Source: an uncultured Oscillospiraceae bacterium (GTDB lineage: Bacteria; Bacillota; Clostridia; Oscillospirales; Oscillospiraceae). From it: DNA of 64,000 nt. The DNA is taken from the NCBI GenBank assembly GCA_947631845.1, contig CANRMY010000006.1, positions 1 to 64,000 on the forward strand, read 5' to 3'. The translations under genes and the position numbers were made by a program. The notes under the pieces were generated by a model. That model saw only the letters and a program-made list of their open reading frames with translations, was not told the DNA's origin and did no database searches. Position 1 is the first letter of the stretch; each line of letters starts with the position of its first letter. This document shows positions 48,466 through 56,813 of this stretch, one piece after another.

Positions 48466-50874
48466 ATGGCAAACGCGAAAAATCTCGTGATCGTGGAGTC
48501 GCCCGCCAAGGCGAAGACCATCGGTAAATATCTGGGCCCGGACTACCGGGTGACGGCCTCCATGGGCCACCTCCGGGATCTGCCCAAGTCCACCATGGGC
48601 GTGGACATCGAGGGCGGCTTCATCCCCGACTACCGGCCCGTCAAGGGGCGGGAGGAGACGATCCGTGAGCTCCAGAAGGAGGCGGGCGCGGCCAAGCGCG
48701 TCTATCTGGCCACCGACCCGGACCGGGAAGGGGAGGCCATCAGCTGGCATCTGAAGGAGCTTCTGCATATCCCGGACGACCAGGTTTACCGGGTCACCTT
48801 CAACGAGATCACCAAGCGCGTGGTCACCGAGGGGATCCAGCACCCCCGCGCCATCGACCAGGACCTGGTGGACGCCCAGCAGGCCCGCCGTATTTTGGAC
48901 CGCATCGTGGGCTATAAGCTGTCGCCGCTTTTGTGGACGAAGCTGAAATACGGCCTCTCCGCCGGCCGCGTCCAGTCCGTAGCCACCAGGCTCGTGGTGG
49001 ACCGGGAGGAGGAGATCCGCGCCTTCGTGCCCGAGGAATATTGGAACCTGGAGGCCCGTCTGCGCCACGAAAACGGCCCCGCCTTCAATGCCCGGTACTT
49101 CGGCCGGGACGGCAAGAAGGCCGAGCTGCATACCGCCGGGGACGTGGACGCGGTGGAGGCGGACGTGAAGAACGCCCCCTTTACGGTGTCCGATGTCAAG
49201 CGCAAGGACGCCAAGCGTTCCCCCGCGCCCCCGTTCATCACCTCCACCCTCCAGCAGGAGGCCAGCCGCAAGCTGGGCATGACCCCCAAGCGCACCATGG
49301 CCGTGGCCCAGCAGCTCTACGAGGGCGTGGATATCCAGGGGGAGGGCACCGTGGGCCTGATCACCTACATGCGTACCGACTCCCTGCGCCTGTCCGAGGA
49401 CGCCCTGCGCGCCGCCGCCGGCCTCATCCGGGGCCGCTACGGAGAGGAATATTATAACGGCGCGCCCCGCCGGTTCAGGAATAAAAACTCCGCTCAGGAC
49501 GCCCACGAGGCCATCCGGCCCTCGTCCCCGGAGCTGACCCCGGAGCGGGTGAAGGGCAGTCTCCAGCAGGATCAGTACCGGCTCTACCGGCTCATCTGGA
49601 ACAGGTTCATCGCCAGCCAGATGGCCTCCGCCGTCTACGACAGCGTGACCATGGACTTCCGGAGCGCCGGACACATCTTCCGCTCCACCTGCCAGTCCCT
49701 GAAATTCGCCGGCTTCACCGCCGTCTACGAGGAGGGCCGGGACGAGGAGTCCGACACGCGGGAGATCCCGCTGCCCGACCTCAGCGTGGGGGATCAGGTG
49801 AAGCTCCTGGAGCTCATCCGGGAACAGAAATTCACCCAGCCCCCGGCCCGGTACACCGAGGCCACGCTCATACGCGAGATGGAGGAGACGGGCATCGGCC
49901 GCCCCTCCACCTACGCCCCCACCGTCTCCACCATCCTGGACCGGGAATACGTGGCCAAGGACGGCAAGAGCCTGAAGCCCACCCCCCTGGGGGAGGTGGT
50001 GACGAAGCTCATGAAGGAGCGGTTTGCCGATATCGTCTCCCCCGGCTTCACCGCCAATATGGAGGCTACCCTGGACAGCGTGGAGAAGGGCGAGCGGCCC
50101 TGGAAGCAGGTGCTGGGCGACTTCTACGGCGGCTTCGCCCAGTCGTTGGAGAGCGCCGAAAAGGCCCTGGAGGGCACCCATTTGAAGATCCCCGCCGAGG
50201 AAACCGAGGAGATCTGCCCCAACTGCGGCCGCAACTTAGTGGTCAAATCCGGCCGCTTCGGGCGCTTCCTGGCCTGCCCCGGCTACCCGGAGTGCTCCTT
50301 CACCAAGCCCATCGTCATCGAGATGCCGGGCCGGTGCCCCAACTGCGGCTCCCGGATCCTGAAAAAGACCAGCCGGAACGGCTACACCTACTATGCCTGC
50401 GAAAAGCGCGAGTGCGGCTTCATGACCTGGGACGTGCCCACCAAGGACAACTGCCCCGAGTGCGGCCACACCCTCTTCAAGAAAAACGGCCGGGGCTTCA
50501 ATAAGCCCTTCTGCGTCAACGAAAAGTGCTCCCGCTTCGTCCCGGAGGACAAGCGCGGCTACAGGCGCAAGCCCGCCGCCGCGGCCCCGGAGGGGACCGC
50601 CCCCGCCGGAGAGGAAGCGTCCGCCGCCGAATCCGCCGCCGCGACGAAGAAAACCGCTTCTACGACCAAGAAAACGGCCTCCACGGCGAAAAAGAGCACG
50701 TCTACGACTAAAAAGACCACCTCAACCGCCAAAAAGGCAACTTCCACGACTAAAAAGACGACTTCTACCGCGAAAAAGGCGGCTTCAACCGCTAAAAAGG
50801 CCGCCTCCACCACCCAAAAGACCACCTCTACCGACAAAAAGACGGCCTCCGCCAAGACGGAGGGGGACGCATGA
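48466..50874 (+). CDS. topA: DNA topoisomerase I
   Basis: The 802-residue type IA topoisomerase opens with the Toprim domain (VESPAKAKTIGKYLGPDYRV; TDPDREGEAISWHL with metal-binding Asp). The catalytic Tyr is in GLITYMRTDSLRLS at about residue 304. Three zinc ribbons follow from about 583 (CPNCGRNL...CPGYPEC, CPNCGSRI...CEKREC, CPECGHTL...CVNEKC). The last 95 residues are an Ala/Glu segment and then a Lys-Thr-Ser repeat tail of the KKTxSTxKK kind, likely DNA-binding. It relaxes negative supercoils. trmFO overlaps it by 4 bp. Confidence 0.97.
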   Translation: MANAKNLVIVESPAKAKTIGKYLGPDYRVTASMGHLRDLPKSTMGVDIEGGFIPDYRPVKGREETIRELQKEAGAAKRVYLATDPDREGEAISWHLKELLHIPDDQVYRVTFNEITKRVVTEGIQHPRAIDQDLVDAQQARRILDRIVGYKLSPLLWTKLKYGLSAGRVQSVATRLVVDREEEIRAFVPEEYWNLEARLRHENGPAFNARYFGRDGKKAELHTAGDVDAVEADVKNAPFTVSDVKRKDAKRSPAPPFITSTLQQEASRKLGMTPKRTMAVAQQLYEGVDIQGEGTVGLITYMRTDSLRLSEDALRAAAGLIRGRYGEEYYNGAPRRFRNKNSAQDAHEAIRPSSPELTPERVKGSLQQDQYRLYRLIWNRFIASQMASAVYDSVTMDFRSAGHIFRSTCQSLKFAGFTAVYEEGRDEESDTREIPLPDLSVGDQVKLLELIREQKFTQPPARYTEATLIREMEETGIGRPSTYAPTVSTILDREYVAKDGKSLKPTPLGEVVTKLMKERFADIVSPGFTANMEATLDSVEKGERPWKQVLGDFYGGFAQSLESAEKALEGTHLKIPAEETEEICPNCGRNLVVKSGRFGRFLACPGYPECSFTKPIVIEMPGRCPNCGSRILKKTSRNGYTYYACEKRECGFMTWDVPTKDNCPECGHTLFKKNGRGFNKPFCVNEKCSRFVPEDKRGYRRKPAAAAPEGTAPAGEEASAAESAAATKKTASTTKKTASTAKKSTSTTKKTTSTAKKATSTTKKTTSTAKKAASTAKKAASTTQKTTSTDKKTASAKTEGDA

Positions 50875-52166
50875 GCCGCGTCACCGTGGTGGGCGCGGGG
50901 CTGGCGGGCAGTGAGTGCGCCTGGCAGCTGGCCCGGCGGGGGATCGACGTGACCCTCTATGAGATGAAGCCCCAAAAGCGCTCGCCCGCCCATGTGGCCG
51001 ACACCTTCGCGGAGCTTGTCTGCTCCAACTCTCTGCGCTCCGACGAGCTCACCAACGCCGTGGGGCTTTTGAAGGAGGAGCTGCGCCGTTTGGGCTCGCT
51101 GATCATGGAGTGTGCCGACGGGCACCGGGTCCCCGCCGGGGGCGCCCTGGCCGTGGACCGGGAGGGCTTTTCAAGGGCCGTTACGGAGCGGATCCAGGCC
51201 CATCCCCGCATCACCGTGGTCCATGAGGAGGTCACATCCATCCCGGAGGGCCGGGTCGTTATCGCCACCGGCCCCCTCACCGAGGGGGCGCTGGCCGCCG
51301 AGATAGAGCGCCTGTGCCCCGATACCGCCCTCCACTTTTTCGACGCCGTGGCCCCCATCGTCACCCTGGAGAGCGTGGACATGGAGTCCGCCTGGTTCGC
51401 CTCCCGTTACGACAAGGGGACAGCTGATTATGTAAACTGCCCGCTGGAAAAGGACGAGTACATCGCCTTTGTATCCGAACTTCAACAGGCCCAGGAGGCC
51501 GTCCTGCACGGCTTTGAGGACGACCGGGTTTTTGAGGGGTGTATGCCCGTGGAGGTGATGGCAAGGCGCGGCCTTGACACCCTCCGCTACGGCCCGCTGA
51601 AGCCCGTGGGCCTCCGGGACCCGAAAACGGGGCGGGAGCCTTACGCGGTGGTACAGCTCCGGCGGGACAACGCCGAGGGCACGCTTTACAATATGGTGGG
51701 CTTTCAGACGCATCTTCGGTTCCCGGAGCAGCGGCGGGTGTTCTCCATGATCCCCGCCCTGAAAAACGCGGAGTTTGTGCGCTATGGCGTCATGCACCGC
51801 AATACCTACTTAAATTCTCCGACGCTCCTGGACAGGTATTACCGCCTCCGGTCCGCCCCGCGCGTCTCCTTCGCGGGGCAGATGACGGGGGTGGAGGGCT
51901 ACATCGAATCCGCCGCCTCCGGGATGCTGGTTGGCATCGAGACGGCCCGGGAGCTTCTGGGACAAGCCCCGGTGGACTTTCCCCGGGAGACGGCCATCGG
52001 CGCCCTGGCGCTCTACATCTCCGGCGGGAGCGTGGGGGATTTCCAGCCCATGAATATCAATTTCGGCCTCATCGCGCCCCTGGACCACCGTGTTCGCGGC
52101 AAGCGCAACAAAAACGCCGCCATCTCCCAAAGAAGCCTGGAGCTCCTGGAGAGGATCGGGGTGTAA
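50871..52166 (+). CDS. trmFO: Methylenetetrahydrofolate-tRNA-(uracil-5-)-methyltransferase
   Basis: The 431 residues match TrmFO/Gid: FAD-binding VTVVGAGLAGSECAWQLARRGIDV, FAELVCSNSLRSDELTNAVGLLKEE, HFFDAVAPIV, VGFQTHLRFPEQRRVFSMIP and the C-terminal FAGQMTGVEGYIESAASG and MNINFGLI. It makes m5U54 in tRNA using methylene-THF and FAD. ATGA overlap with topA shows co-translation, the common topA-gid order. A palindromic repeat follows the stop. Confidence 0.96.
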   Translation: MSRVTVVGAGLAGSECAWQLARRGIDVTLYEMKPQKRSPAHVADTFAELVCSNSLRSDELTNAVGLLKEELRRLGSLIMECADGHRVPAGGALAVDREGFSRAVTERIQAHPRITVVHEEVTSIPEGRVVIATGPLTEGALAAEIERLCPDTALHFFDAVAPIVTLESVDMESAWFASRYDKGTADYVNCPLEKDEYIAFVSELQQAQEAVLHGFEDDRVFEGCMPVEVMARRGLDTLRYGPLKPVGLRDPKTGREPYAVVQLRRDNAEGTLYNMVGFQTHLRFPEQRRVFSMIPALKNAEFVRYGVMHRNTYLNSPTLLDRYYRLRSAPRVSFAGQMTGVEGYIESAASGMLVGIETARELLGQAPVDFPRETAIGALALYISGGSVGDFQPMNINFGLIAPLDHRVRGKRNKNAAISQRSLELLERIGV

Positions 52167-52205
52167 ACCGATATTTGGCGCATTACGTTAAACGTGTCTG
52201 ACCCT

Positions 52206-52236
52206 GTACGGGCCGGACACCCGGCCGGCCCGTGTA
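52206..52236. repeat. Palindromic repeat between trmFO and plsX
   Basis: GTACGGGCCGG and CCGGCCCGTGTA arms with ACAC between form the family hairpin, followed by the linker CGAATTCCCGAAAA. The remaining gap 52167-52306 has only the plsX ribosome site GAGAGAAGGA. Confidence 0.75.
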
Positions 52237-52306
52237 CCGAATTCCCGAAAATCTACCCCCAAAATCCCCAATTCCCGCTAATACATTGAAGAGAGAAGGA
52301 TCGCTT

Positions 52307-53359
52307 ATGAAGATCGTAGTGGACGCCATGGGCGGCGACAACGCCCCCCTCGAGATCGTCAAGGGCGCGCTCATGGCCGCGCGGGACTTCCAAACGGAGA
52401 TCACGCTGGTGGGCCGGGGCGAGGACATCCTGCGTTCACTGGAGGAGCTGGGCGAGGGGAACCTCCCCGGCAACGTGGAGATCGCCAACGCCACCCAGGT
52501 GGTGGAGATGGAGGACGACCCCGCCACGGTGACAAAGGTCAAGTCCGATTCCTCCATGACCGTGGGCCTGAAGCTCCTGCACGACGGCAAGGCCGACGCC
52601 ATGGTTTCCGCCGGCTCCACCGGGGCGCTCCTGTCGGGCGCGACGCTGGTGGTGAAGCGGATCCGCGGCATCCGCCGGGCCTGTCTGGCCCCCATGCTCC
52701 CCACCCCCGCCAACGGCGGGACGCTGATGGTGGACGTGGGCGCCAACGCCGAGTGTACGCCGGAATATCTTCTCCAATTCGCCTTCATGGGCAGCTTCTT
52801 CGTGAAAAGCGCTAAGGGAGTGGAGGACCCCAAGGTGGGCCTTCTCAACATCGGCGCGGAGGAGACAAAGGGGAATCCCCTCTACAAGGAGGCCCATCAG
52901 CTGTTGAAACGGGCCTCGGAGGAGGGGCGCATCAACTTCATCGGCAACGTGGAGGCCAGGGAGGTCATGAACGGCGTCTGCGACGTGCTGGTGGCCGACG
53001 GCTTCACCGGCAACGTCCTGCTGAAATCCATCGAGGGCATGGGGATCTTCTTCATGGGCGCCCTCAAGGACATGTTCACCAAAAGCTTCCTGTCCAAAAT
53101 GGCCTATCTGGTGCTGAAAAAGGACCTGAAGGGCCTGAAGAAGCTGGTATCCTCCGAGGAGGTGGGCGGCACGGCGCTCCTGGGCATCCAGCGGCCCGTC
53201 ATCAAGGCCCACGGCTCCAGCAACGCCTACGCCATCCGCTCCGCCATCCGGCAGGCAATCAAGGCCGCCGAGAGCGACACGGCGGCGCTGATTTCGGAAA
53301 ATATCGAGTACATGAAGGTCAAAGAGCCTTCGCGGGAGGACGGCCATGGAGACGCTTGA
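52307..53359 (+). CDS. plsX: Phosphate acyltransferase PlsX
   Basis: The ATG at 52307 is 7 bp after GAGAAGGA; the longer frame from 52232 runs through the palindromic repeat. The 350 residues match PlsX: KIVVDAMGGDNAPLEIVKGAL, VSAGSTGALLSGATL, RACLAPMLPT, LLNIGAEETKGN, INFIGNVEAREVMNGVCDVLVADGFTGNV. It makes acyl-phosphate from acyl-ACP for PlsY. rnc starts 14 bp before its stop. acpP, usually between plsX and rnc in Firmicutes, is absent here. Confidence 0.96.
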   Translation: MKIVVDAMGGDNAPLEIVKGALMAARDFQTEITLVGRGEDILRSLEELGEGNLPGNVEIANATQVVEMEDDPATVTKVKSDSSMTVGLKLLHDGKADAMVSAGSTGALLSGATLVVKRIRGIRRACLAPMLPTPANGGTLMVDVGANAECTPEYLLQFAFMGSFFVKSAKGVEDPKVGLLNIGAEETKGNPLYKEAHQLLKRASEEGRINFIGNVEAREVMNGVCDVLVADGFTGNVLLKSIEGMGIFFMGALKDMFTKSFLSKMAYLVLKKDLKGLKKLVSSEEVGGTALLGIQRPVIKAHGSSNAYAIRSAIRQAIKAAESDTAALISENIEYMKVKEPSREDGHGDA

Positions 53360-54014
53360 AAACAGCCTCGGCTACACCTTTACCCGCCGGGAGCTGCTGG
53401 AGACAGCCCTGACCCACAGCTCCTGGTCCAATGAGAACCGCTCCGGCGCCTGCAACGAGCGGCTGGAATTTTTAGGGGACGCGGTGCTGGGCTTTGTCAC
53501 GGCGGAGTACCTCTACAACCGCTTTCCCGACCTGCCGGAGGGCCGGATGACGCGTCTGCGGGCGGAGCTGGTGTGCGAGCACAGCCTGAGCCGCGTGGCG
53601 GAAAAGCTGGGCCTGGGCGCGTATCTGCGGCTGGGCCGGGGGGAGACGGCCACCGGCGGCCGGGAGCGGCCCTCCATCAACGCCGACGCGGTGGAGGCCG
53701 TCATCGCCGCCATGTATCTGGACGGCGGGCTCATTCCGGCGGCGGGCTTTATCCGCCGGTATATTTTGGACGAATTTGAGGCGGGCAACGCCAGGCCCGA
53801 CCGGGACGCCAAGAGCGAGCTCCAGGAGCTTGTTCAGCGCAAGAGCGGCCAGGTGCTGGAGTACCGCCATGTGGGGGAGTCCGGCCCCGACCATCAGAAG
53901 ATTTTTACCGCGGAGGTCTGGCTCAACGGCAAGGTGATCGCCTCCGGGGAGGGGAGAAGCAAGAAGGACGCGGAACAGCACGCCGCCCTGAAGGCCCTGG
54001 AGATCTTGGCATGA
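53346..54014 (+). CDS. rnc: Ribonuclease III
   Basis: The 222 residues have the RNase III endonuclease domain (TALTHSSWSNENRSG and the signature NERLEFLGDAVLGFV, second metal site DAVEAVIAAMYLDGG) and a C-terminal dsRNA-binding domain (AKSELQELVQRKSGQVLEYRH to SKKDAEQHAALKALEIL). It processes rRNA precursors and double-stranded RNA. ATG overlaps plsX. The next gene starts 4 bp before its stop. smc and ftsY, the usual followers, are not here. Confidence 0.97.
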   Translation: METLENSLGYTFTRRELLETALTHSSWSNENRSGACNERLEFLGDAVLGFVTAEYLYNRFPDLPEGRMTRLRAELVCEHSLSRVAEKLGLGAYLRLGRGETATGGRERPSINADAVEAVIAAMYLDGGLIPAAGFIRRYILDEFEAGNARPDRDAKSELQELVQRKSGQVLEYRHVGESGPDHQKIFTAEVWLNGKVIASGEGRSKKDAEQHAALKALEILA

Positions 54015-55024
54015 CCCCTAGGCGCAGTGTCATCCCCGTCTTTGTGCCCCATCTGGGCTGTCCCCACCGGTGCGTGTTCTGCGACCAGCGGCGCATCTCG
54101 GGGGCCCTCCGTCCGGCCAGGCCGGAGGATGTGGTCCGCGCCATTGAGGAGGGGCTGTCCCGTTTAAAGCCCGGTACCGTCCCCACGCTGGCCTTTTACG
54201 GCGGGAGCTTCACCGCCATCCCTATGGAGGAGCAGAAGGCCCTGCTGGGTGCGGCCAGACCCTACCTGGAGGCGGGAAAAATCCGGGATATCCGCCTCTC
54301 CACCCGGCCCGACGCCATCGACGGCGACATTCTGGCCCTTTTGAGGGCCTACGGCGTGCGTACCGTGGAGCTGGGCGTCCAGTCCATGGATGAGGAGGTC
54401 CTGCGCCTTGCCCGCCGGGGCCATACGCCGGAGGACGCCGAAAGAGCCGCCAAGGCGGTGAGGGACGCGGGCTTTGAGTTGATTTTGCAGATGATGACCG
54501 GCCTTCCCGGTGACACGCCGGAGAAAAGCCTGGAGACGGCCCGGAGATTTGTTTCGCTTCGCCCCCACGGCGTGCGGATCTATCCCACCGTGGTCATCCG
54601 GGATACGCCGCTTTTCGACCTGTGGCGCGCCGGCGCGTACCGGGAACACACGGTGGAGGACGCCACGCAGCTGTGCGCCGTCCTCTGCGAGATCTTTGAC
54701 GACGCCGGGATCAGCGTGATCCGTCTGGGCCTGAATCCCACGGAGGAGCTGTCCCACGGCGGCGCGGCCGCCGGGGCGTATCACCCGGCGCTGGGGGAGC
54801 TGGTGCTGGCCAGAAGATACCTTACGCGGGAGCGCGCCCTTTTATCGGAGGCCGACCGGGGAAAAGAGGTCCTGTTCGCCGTGACCCCCGGCAGAGTCTC
54901 CGCCGCCACCGGCCAGAAGCGTGAAAATTGCAGGATCCTGCAAGACGAATTTGCCCTGTCCGGGGTCAAATTCGTCCAGAGAGACATCCCCGATTTCACC
55001 GTTGAGAGGGTCATGATATCCTGA
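54011..55024 (+). CDS. Radical SAM protein, Elp3-like without acetyltransferase domain
   Basis: The 337 residues start with the radical SAM cluster motif Cys17-x3-Cys21-x2-Cys24 (GCPHRCVFCDQRRISG). The barrel continues with LAFYGGSFTAIP (the GGE-like strand), STRPDAID, VELGVQSMDEEVLRLARRGH and LQMMTGLPGDTPE. These are features of the Elp3/coproporphyrinogen-oxidase-like branch. The GNAT domain of true Elp3 is absent; about 100 C-terminal residues have no known fold to me. It overlaps rnc by 4 bp, an arrangement I associate with Clostridia. Substrate unknown. Confidence 0.85.
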   Translation: MTPRRSVIPVFVPHLGCPHRCVFCDQRRISGALRPARPEDVVRAIEEGLSRLKPGTVPTLAFYGGSFTAIPMEEQKALLGAARPYLEAGKIRDIRLSTRPDAIDGDILALLRAYGVRTVELGVQSMDEEVLRLARRGHTPEDAERAAKAVRDAGFELILQMMTGLPGDTPEKSLETARRFVSLRPHGVRIYPTVVIRDTPLFDLWRAGAYREHTVEDATQLCAVLCEIFDDAGISVIRLGLNPTEELSHGGAAAGAYHPALGELVLARRYLTRERALLSEADRGKEVLFAVTPGRVSAATGQKRENCRILQDEFALSGVKFVQRDIPDFTVERVMIS

Positions 55025-55042
55025 GAGGATCCGGTGCAATTC

Positions 55043-55655
55043 GACGGTGCGTCGGGCCGGCCAGTGTCCGGCCCCTACGGGTGCATTGTACGAAATTCCC
55101 AGGAAATTCGGTGGACGGGCCGCCAAGAGAGGCGGCCCCTACGGCGTTGATTGAAAGAATTGCGGGAATTCGGTGGACGGGCCGCCAAGAGAGGCGGCCC
55201 CTACAACCGATAAAGAAACGGCTCAAACAGACGTCGTACGGGCCGGACAACCGGCCGGCCCGTGTATCGAATTCCTGAAAAGATTTCATTAAACGCTGTA
55301 CGGGCCGCCGCCCACGGCGGCCCACGAATTCCCCGCCGTACCATTGAATTTCCCACGTATTGGGCCGTTGAACGAAATTCCCCAATAATTCGGAAATTAT
55401 CGCGTATGACGGCGGGCCGCCGAGGGCGGCGGCCCCTACGGCGTTGATTGAAAGGATTGCGGGAATTCGGTGGACGGGCCGCCCGGTGTGCGGCCCCTAC
55501 GATTGACACTCAGCGTTTCCGTACGGGCCGGACACCCGGCCGGCCCGTGTATTGAATTCCTGAAAAGATTACTTTAAATGCTGTACGGGCCGCCGCCCAC
55601 GGCTGCCCACGAATTTCCCGCCGTGCCATCGAATTTCCTCACGTACGGGTGCGTT
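55043..55655. repeat. Dense cluster of nine palindromic repeats
   Basis: The 668-bp stretch 55025-55692 has no gene. Nine hairpins lie at about 55049-55076, 55113-55136, 55175-55200, 55233-55263, 55299-55327, 55411-55438, 55474-55500, 55521-55549 and 55579-55605. Their arms are GGGCCGG/CCGGCCC or GGGCCGCC/GGCGGCCC. Linkers repeat too: GGGAATTCGGTGGAC before and TACGGCGTTGATTGAAAG after the GGGCCGCC type, GTATYGAATTCCTGAAAAGAT after the other. Two units at 55105-55200 are nearly identical tandem copies. Confidence 0.85.
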
Positions 55656-55692
55656 ATACGAAAGTTACGGCTTGAAATAAGGAGGCGTCACG

Positions 55693-56334
55693 ATGGCGTT
55701 TGACTTCAAAAAGGAATATAAGGAGTTCTATCTGCCGAAAAACAAGCCGGCCCTTGTGGAGGTGCCGCCCATGAACTACATCGCCGTGCGGGGGCGGGGG
55801 GATCCCAACGCCGAGGACGGGGCGTACAAATCGTCCATCGGGCTTCTGTACGGCGTCGCCTTCACCGTCAAGATGAGCAAGCTGGGCAGCCACCGGATGG
55901 AGGGCTATTTCGACTTCGTTATGCCACCGCTGGAGGGATTCTGGAAGCAGGACGGCGTCTCCGGCGCTATCGACTACACCCGCAAGGACGAGCTGGAGTT
56001 TATCTCCTGTATACGGCTGCCAGATTTCGTGACCAAAGAGGAATTCGACTGGGCCGTGACCGAGGCGGCGCGAAAGAAAAAGACGGATTTCTCCCAGGTG
56101 GAATTTCTCCCCGTCCGGGAGGGGCTGTGCGTCCAATGTATGCACCTGGGGCCCTACGACGCGGAGCCAGCCACCGTGGCGCTGATGCGCGCATATATGG
56201 AGGCACAGGGCCTTCAGCCGGATTTTTCCGACATGCGGCTCCACCACGAAATTTACCTCTCCGACCCGCGCAGGTGCGCGCCGGAGAAGTTGAAAACCGT
56301 GATCAGGCATCCCGTGCGGCCGGCGGGGGTGTAA
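55693..56334 (+). CDS. GyrI-like small-molecule-binding domain protein
   Basis: The 213 residues match the GyrI-like/AraC effector-binding fold: FDFKKEYKEFYLPKNKPALVEVPPMNYIAVRGRGDPN at the N terminus, a central ISCIRLPDFVTKEEFDWAV, and the second half FLPVREGLCVQCMHLGPYDAEPATVALMRAYM with the conserved H-x-G-P-Y motif. It ends with LHHEIYLSDPRR. Standalone members bind hydrophobic small molecules or hydrolyse some of them; there is no DNA-binding domain here. GGAGG precedes the ATG. A NUDIX gene follows after 3 bp. Confidence 0.88.
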   Translation: MAFDFKKEYKEFYLPKNKPALVEVPPMNYIAVRGRGDPNAEDGAYKSSIGLLYGVAFTVKMSKLGSHRMEGYFDFVMPPLEGFWKQDGVSGAIDYTRKDELEFISCIRLPDFVTKEEFDWAVTEAARKKKTDFSQVEFLPVREGLCVQCMHLGPYDAEPATVALMRAYMEAQGLQPDFSDMRLHHEIYLSDPRRCAPEKLKTVIRHPVRPAGV

Positions 56335-56337
56335 AAA

Positions 56338-56793
56338 ATGGACAGGACGGAAAAGGTGATCTTCACCAACATGTGTATGGTCACGGACGGCGCGGGAAAC
56401 GTGCTGATCCAGGACCGGGTGGATCCTGACTGGCCCGGCGCCGCCTTTCCCGGCGGCCATGTGGAGAGAGGGGAGTCCTTCACCGACGCGGTCATCCGGG
56501 AGGTCCGGGAGGAGACGGGCCTTACCGTCTCTCGGCTGACGCTGTGCGGCATCAAGGACTGGACGCGGGAGGACGGCACGCGGTACGCGGTGCTTTGCTA
56601 CAAGACGTGCCGGTTTTCCGGCGCTCTCGCCTCCTCTCAGGAGGGGGAGGTCCGTTGGGTCCCCCTCCGGGAGCTTCCGAACATGAAACTCGCCGGCGGC
56701 ATGGAGACGATGCTGAGGCTCTTTCTGGAGGACGGGCTTTCCGAGCAGTTTTTCTACCGGGAGGACGGCCGCTGGGTGGAGCGTCTGAAATAG
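56338..56793 (+). CDS. NUDIX hydrolase (MutT/8-oxo-dGTPase-like)
   Basis: The 151 residues contain a complete NUDIX box, GGHVERGESFTDAVIREVREETGL, i.e. Gx5Ex7REUxEExGU, in a beta-alpha-beta sandwich. MCMVTDGAGNVLIQDRVDP and the GIKDWTREDGTRY strand are typical of the MutT-like group annotated as 8-oxo-dGTP diphosphatase in Firmicutes; the substrate is not certain. It is the second gene of a short unit with the GyrI-like protein and precedes metF by 20 bp. Confidence 0.92.
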   Translation: MDRTEKVIFTNMCMVTDGAGNVLIQDRVDPDWPGAAFPGGHVERGESFTDAVIREVREETGLTVSRLTLCGIKDWTREDGTRYAVLCYKTCRFSGALASSQEGEVRWVPLRELPNMKLAGGMETMLRLFLEDGLSEQFFYREDGRWVERLK

Positions 56794-56813
56794 CGCAGAG
56801 AGGTTTACATAAC

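Noticed and set aside
55025..55692. CRISPR array
   Set aside because: Units are palindromes of two types with irregular spacing and shared linkers; no constant direct repeat with unique 30-40 bp spacers, and no cas genes nearby.
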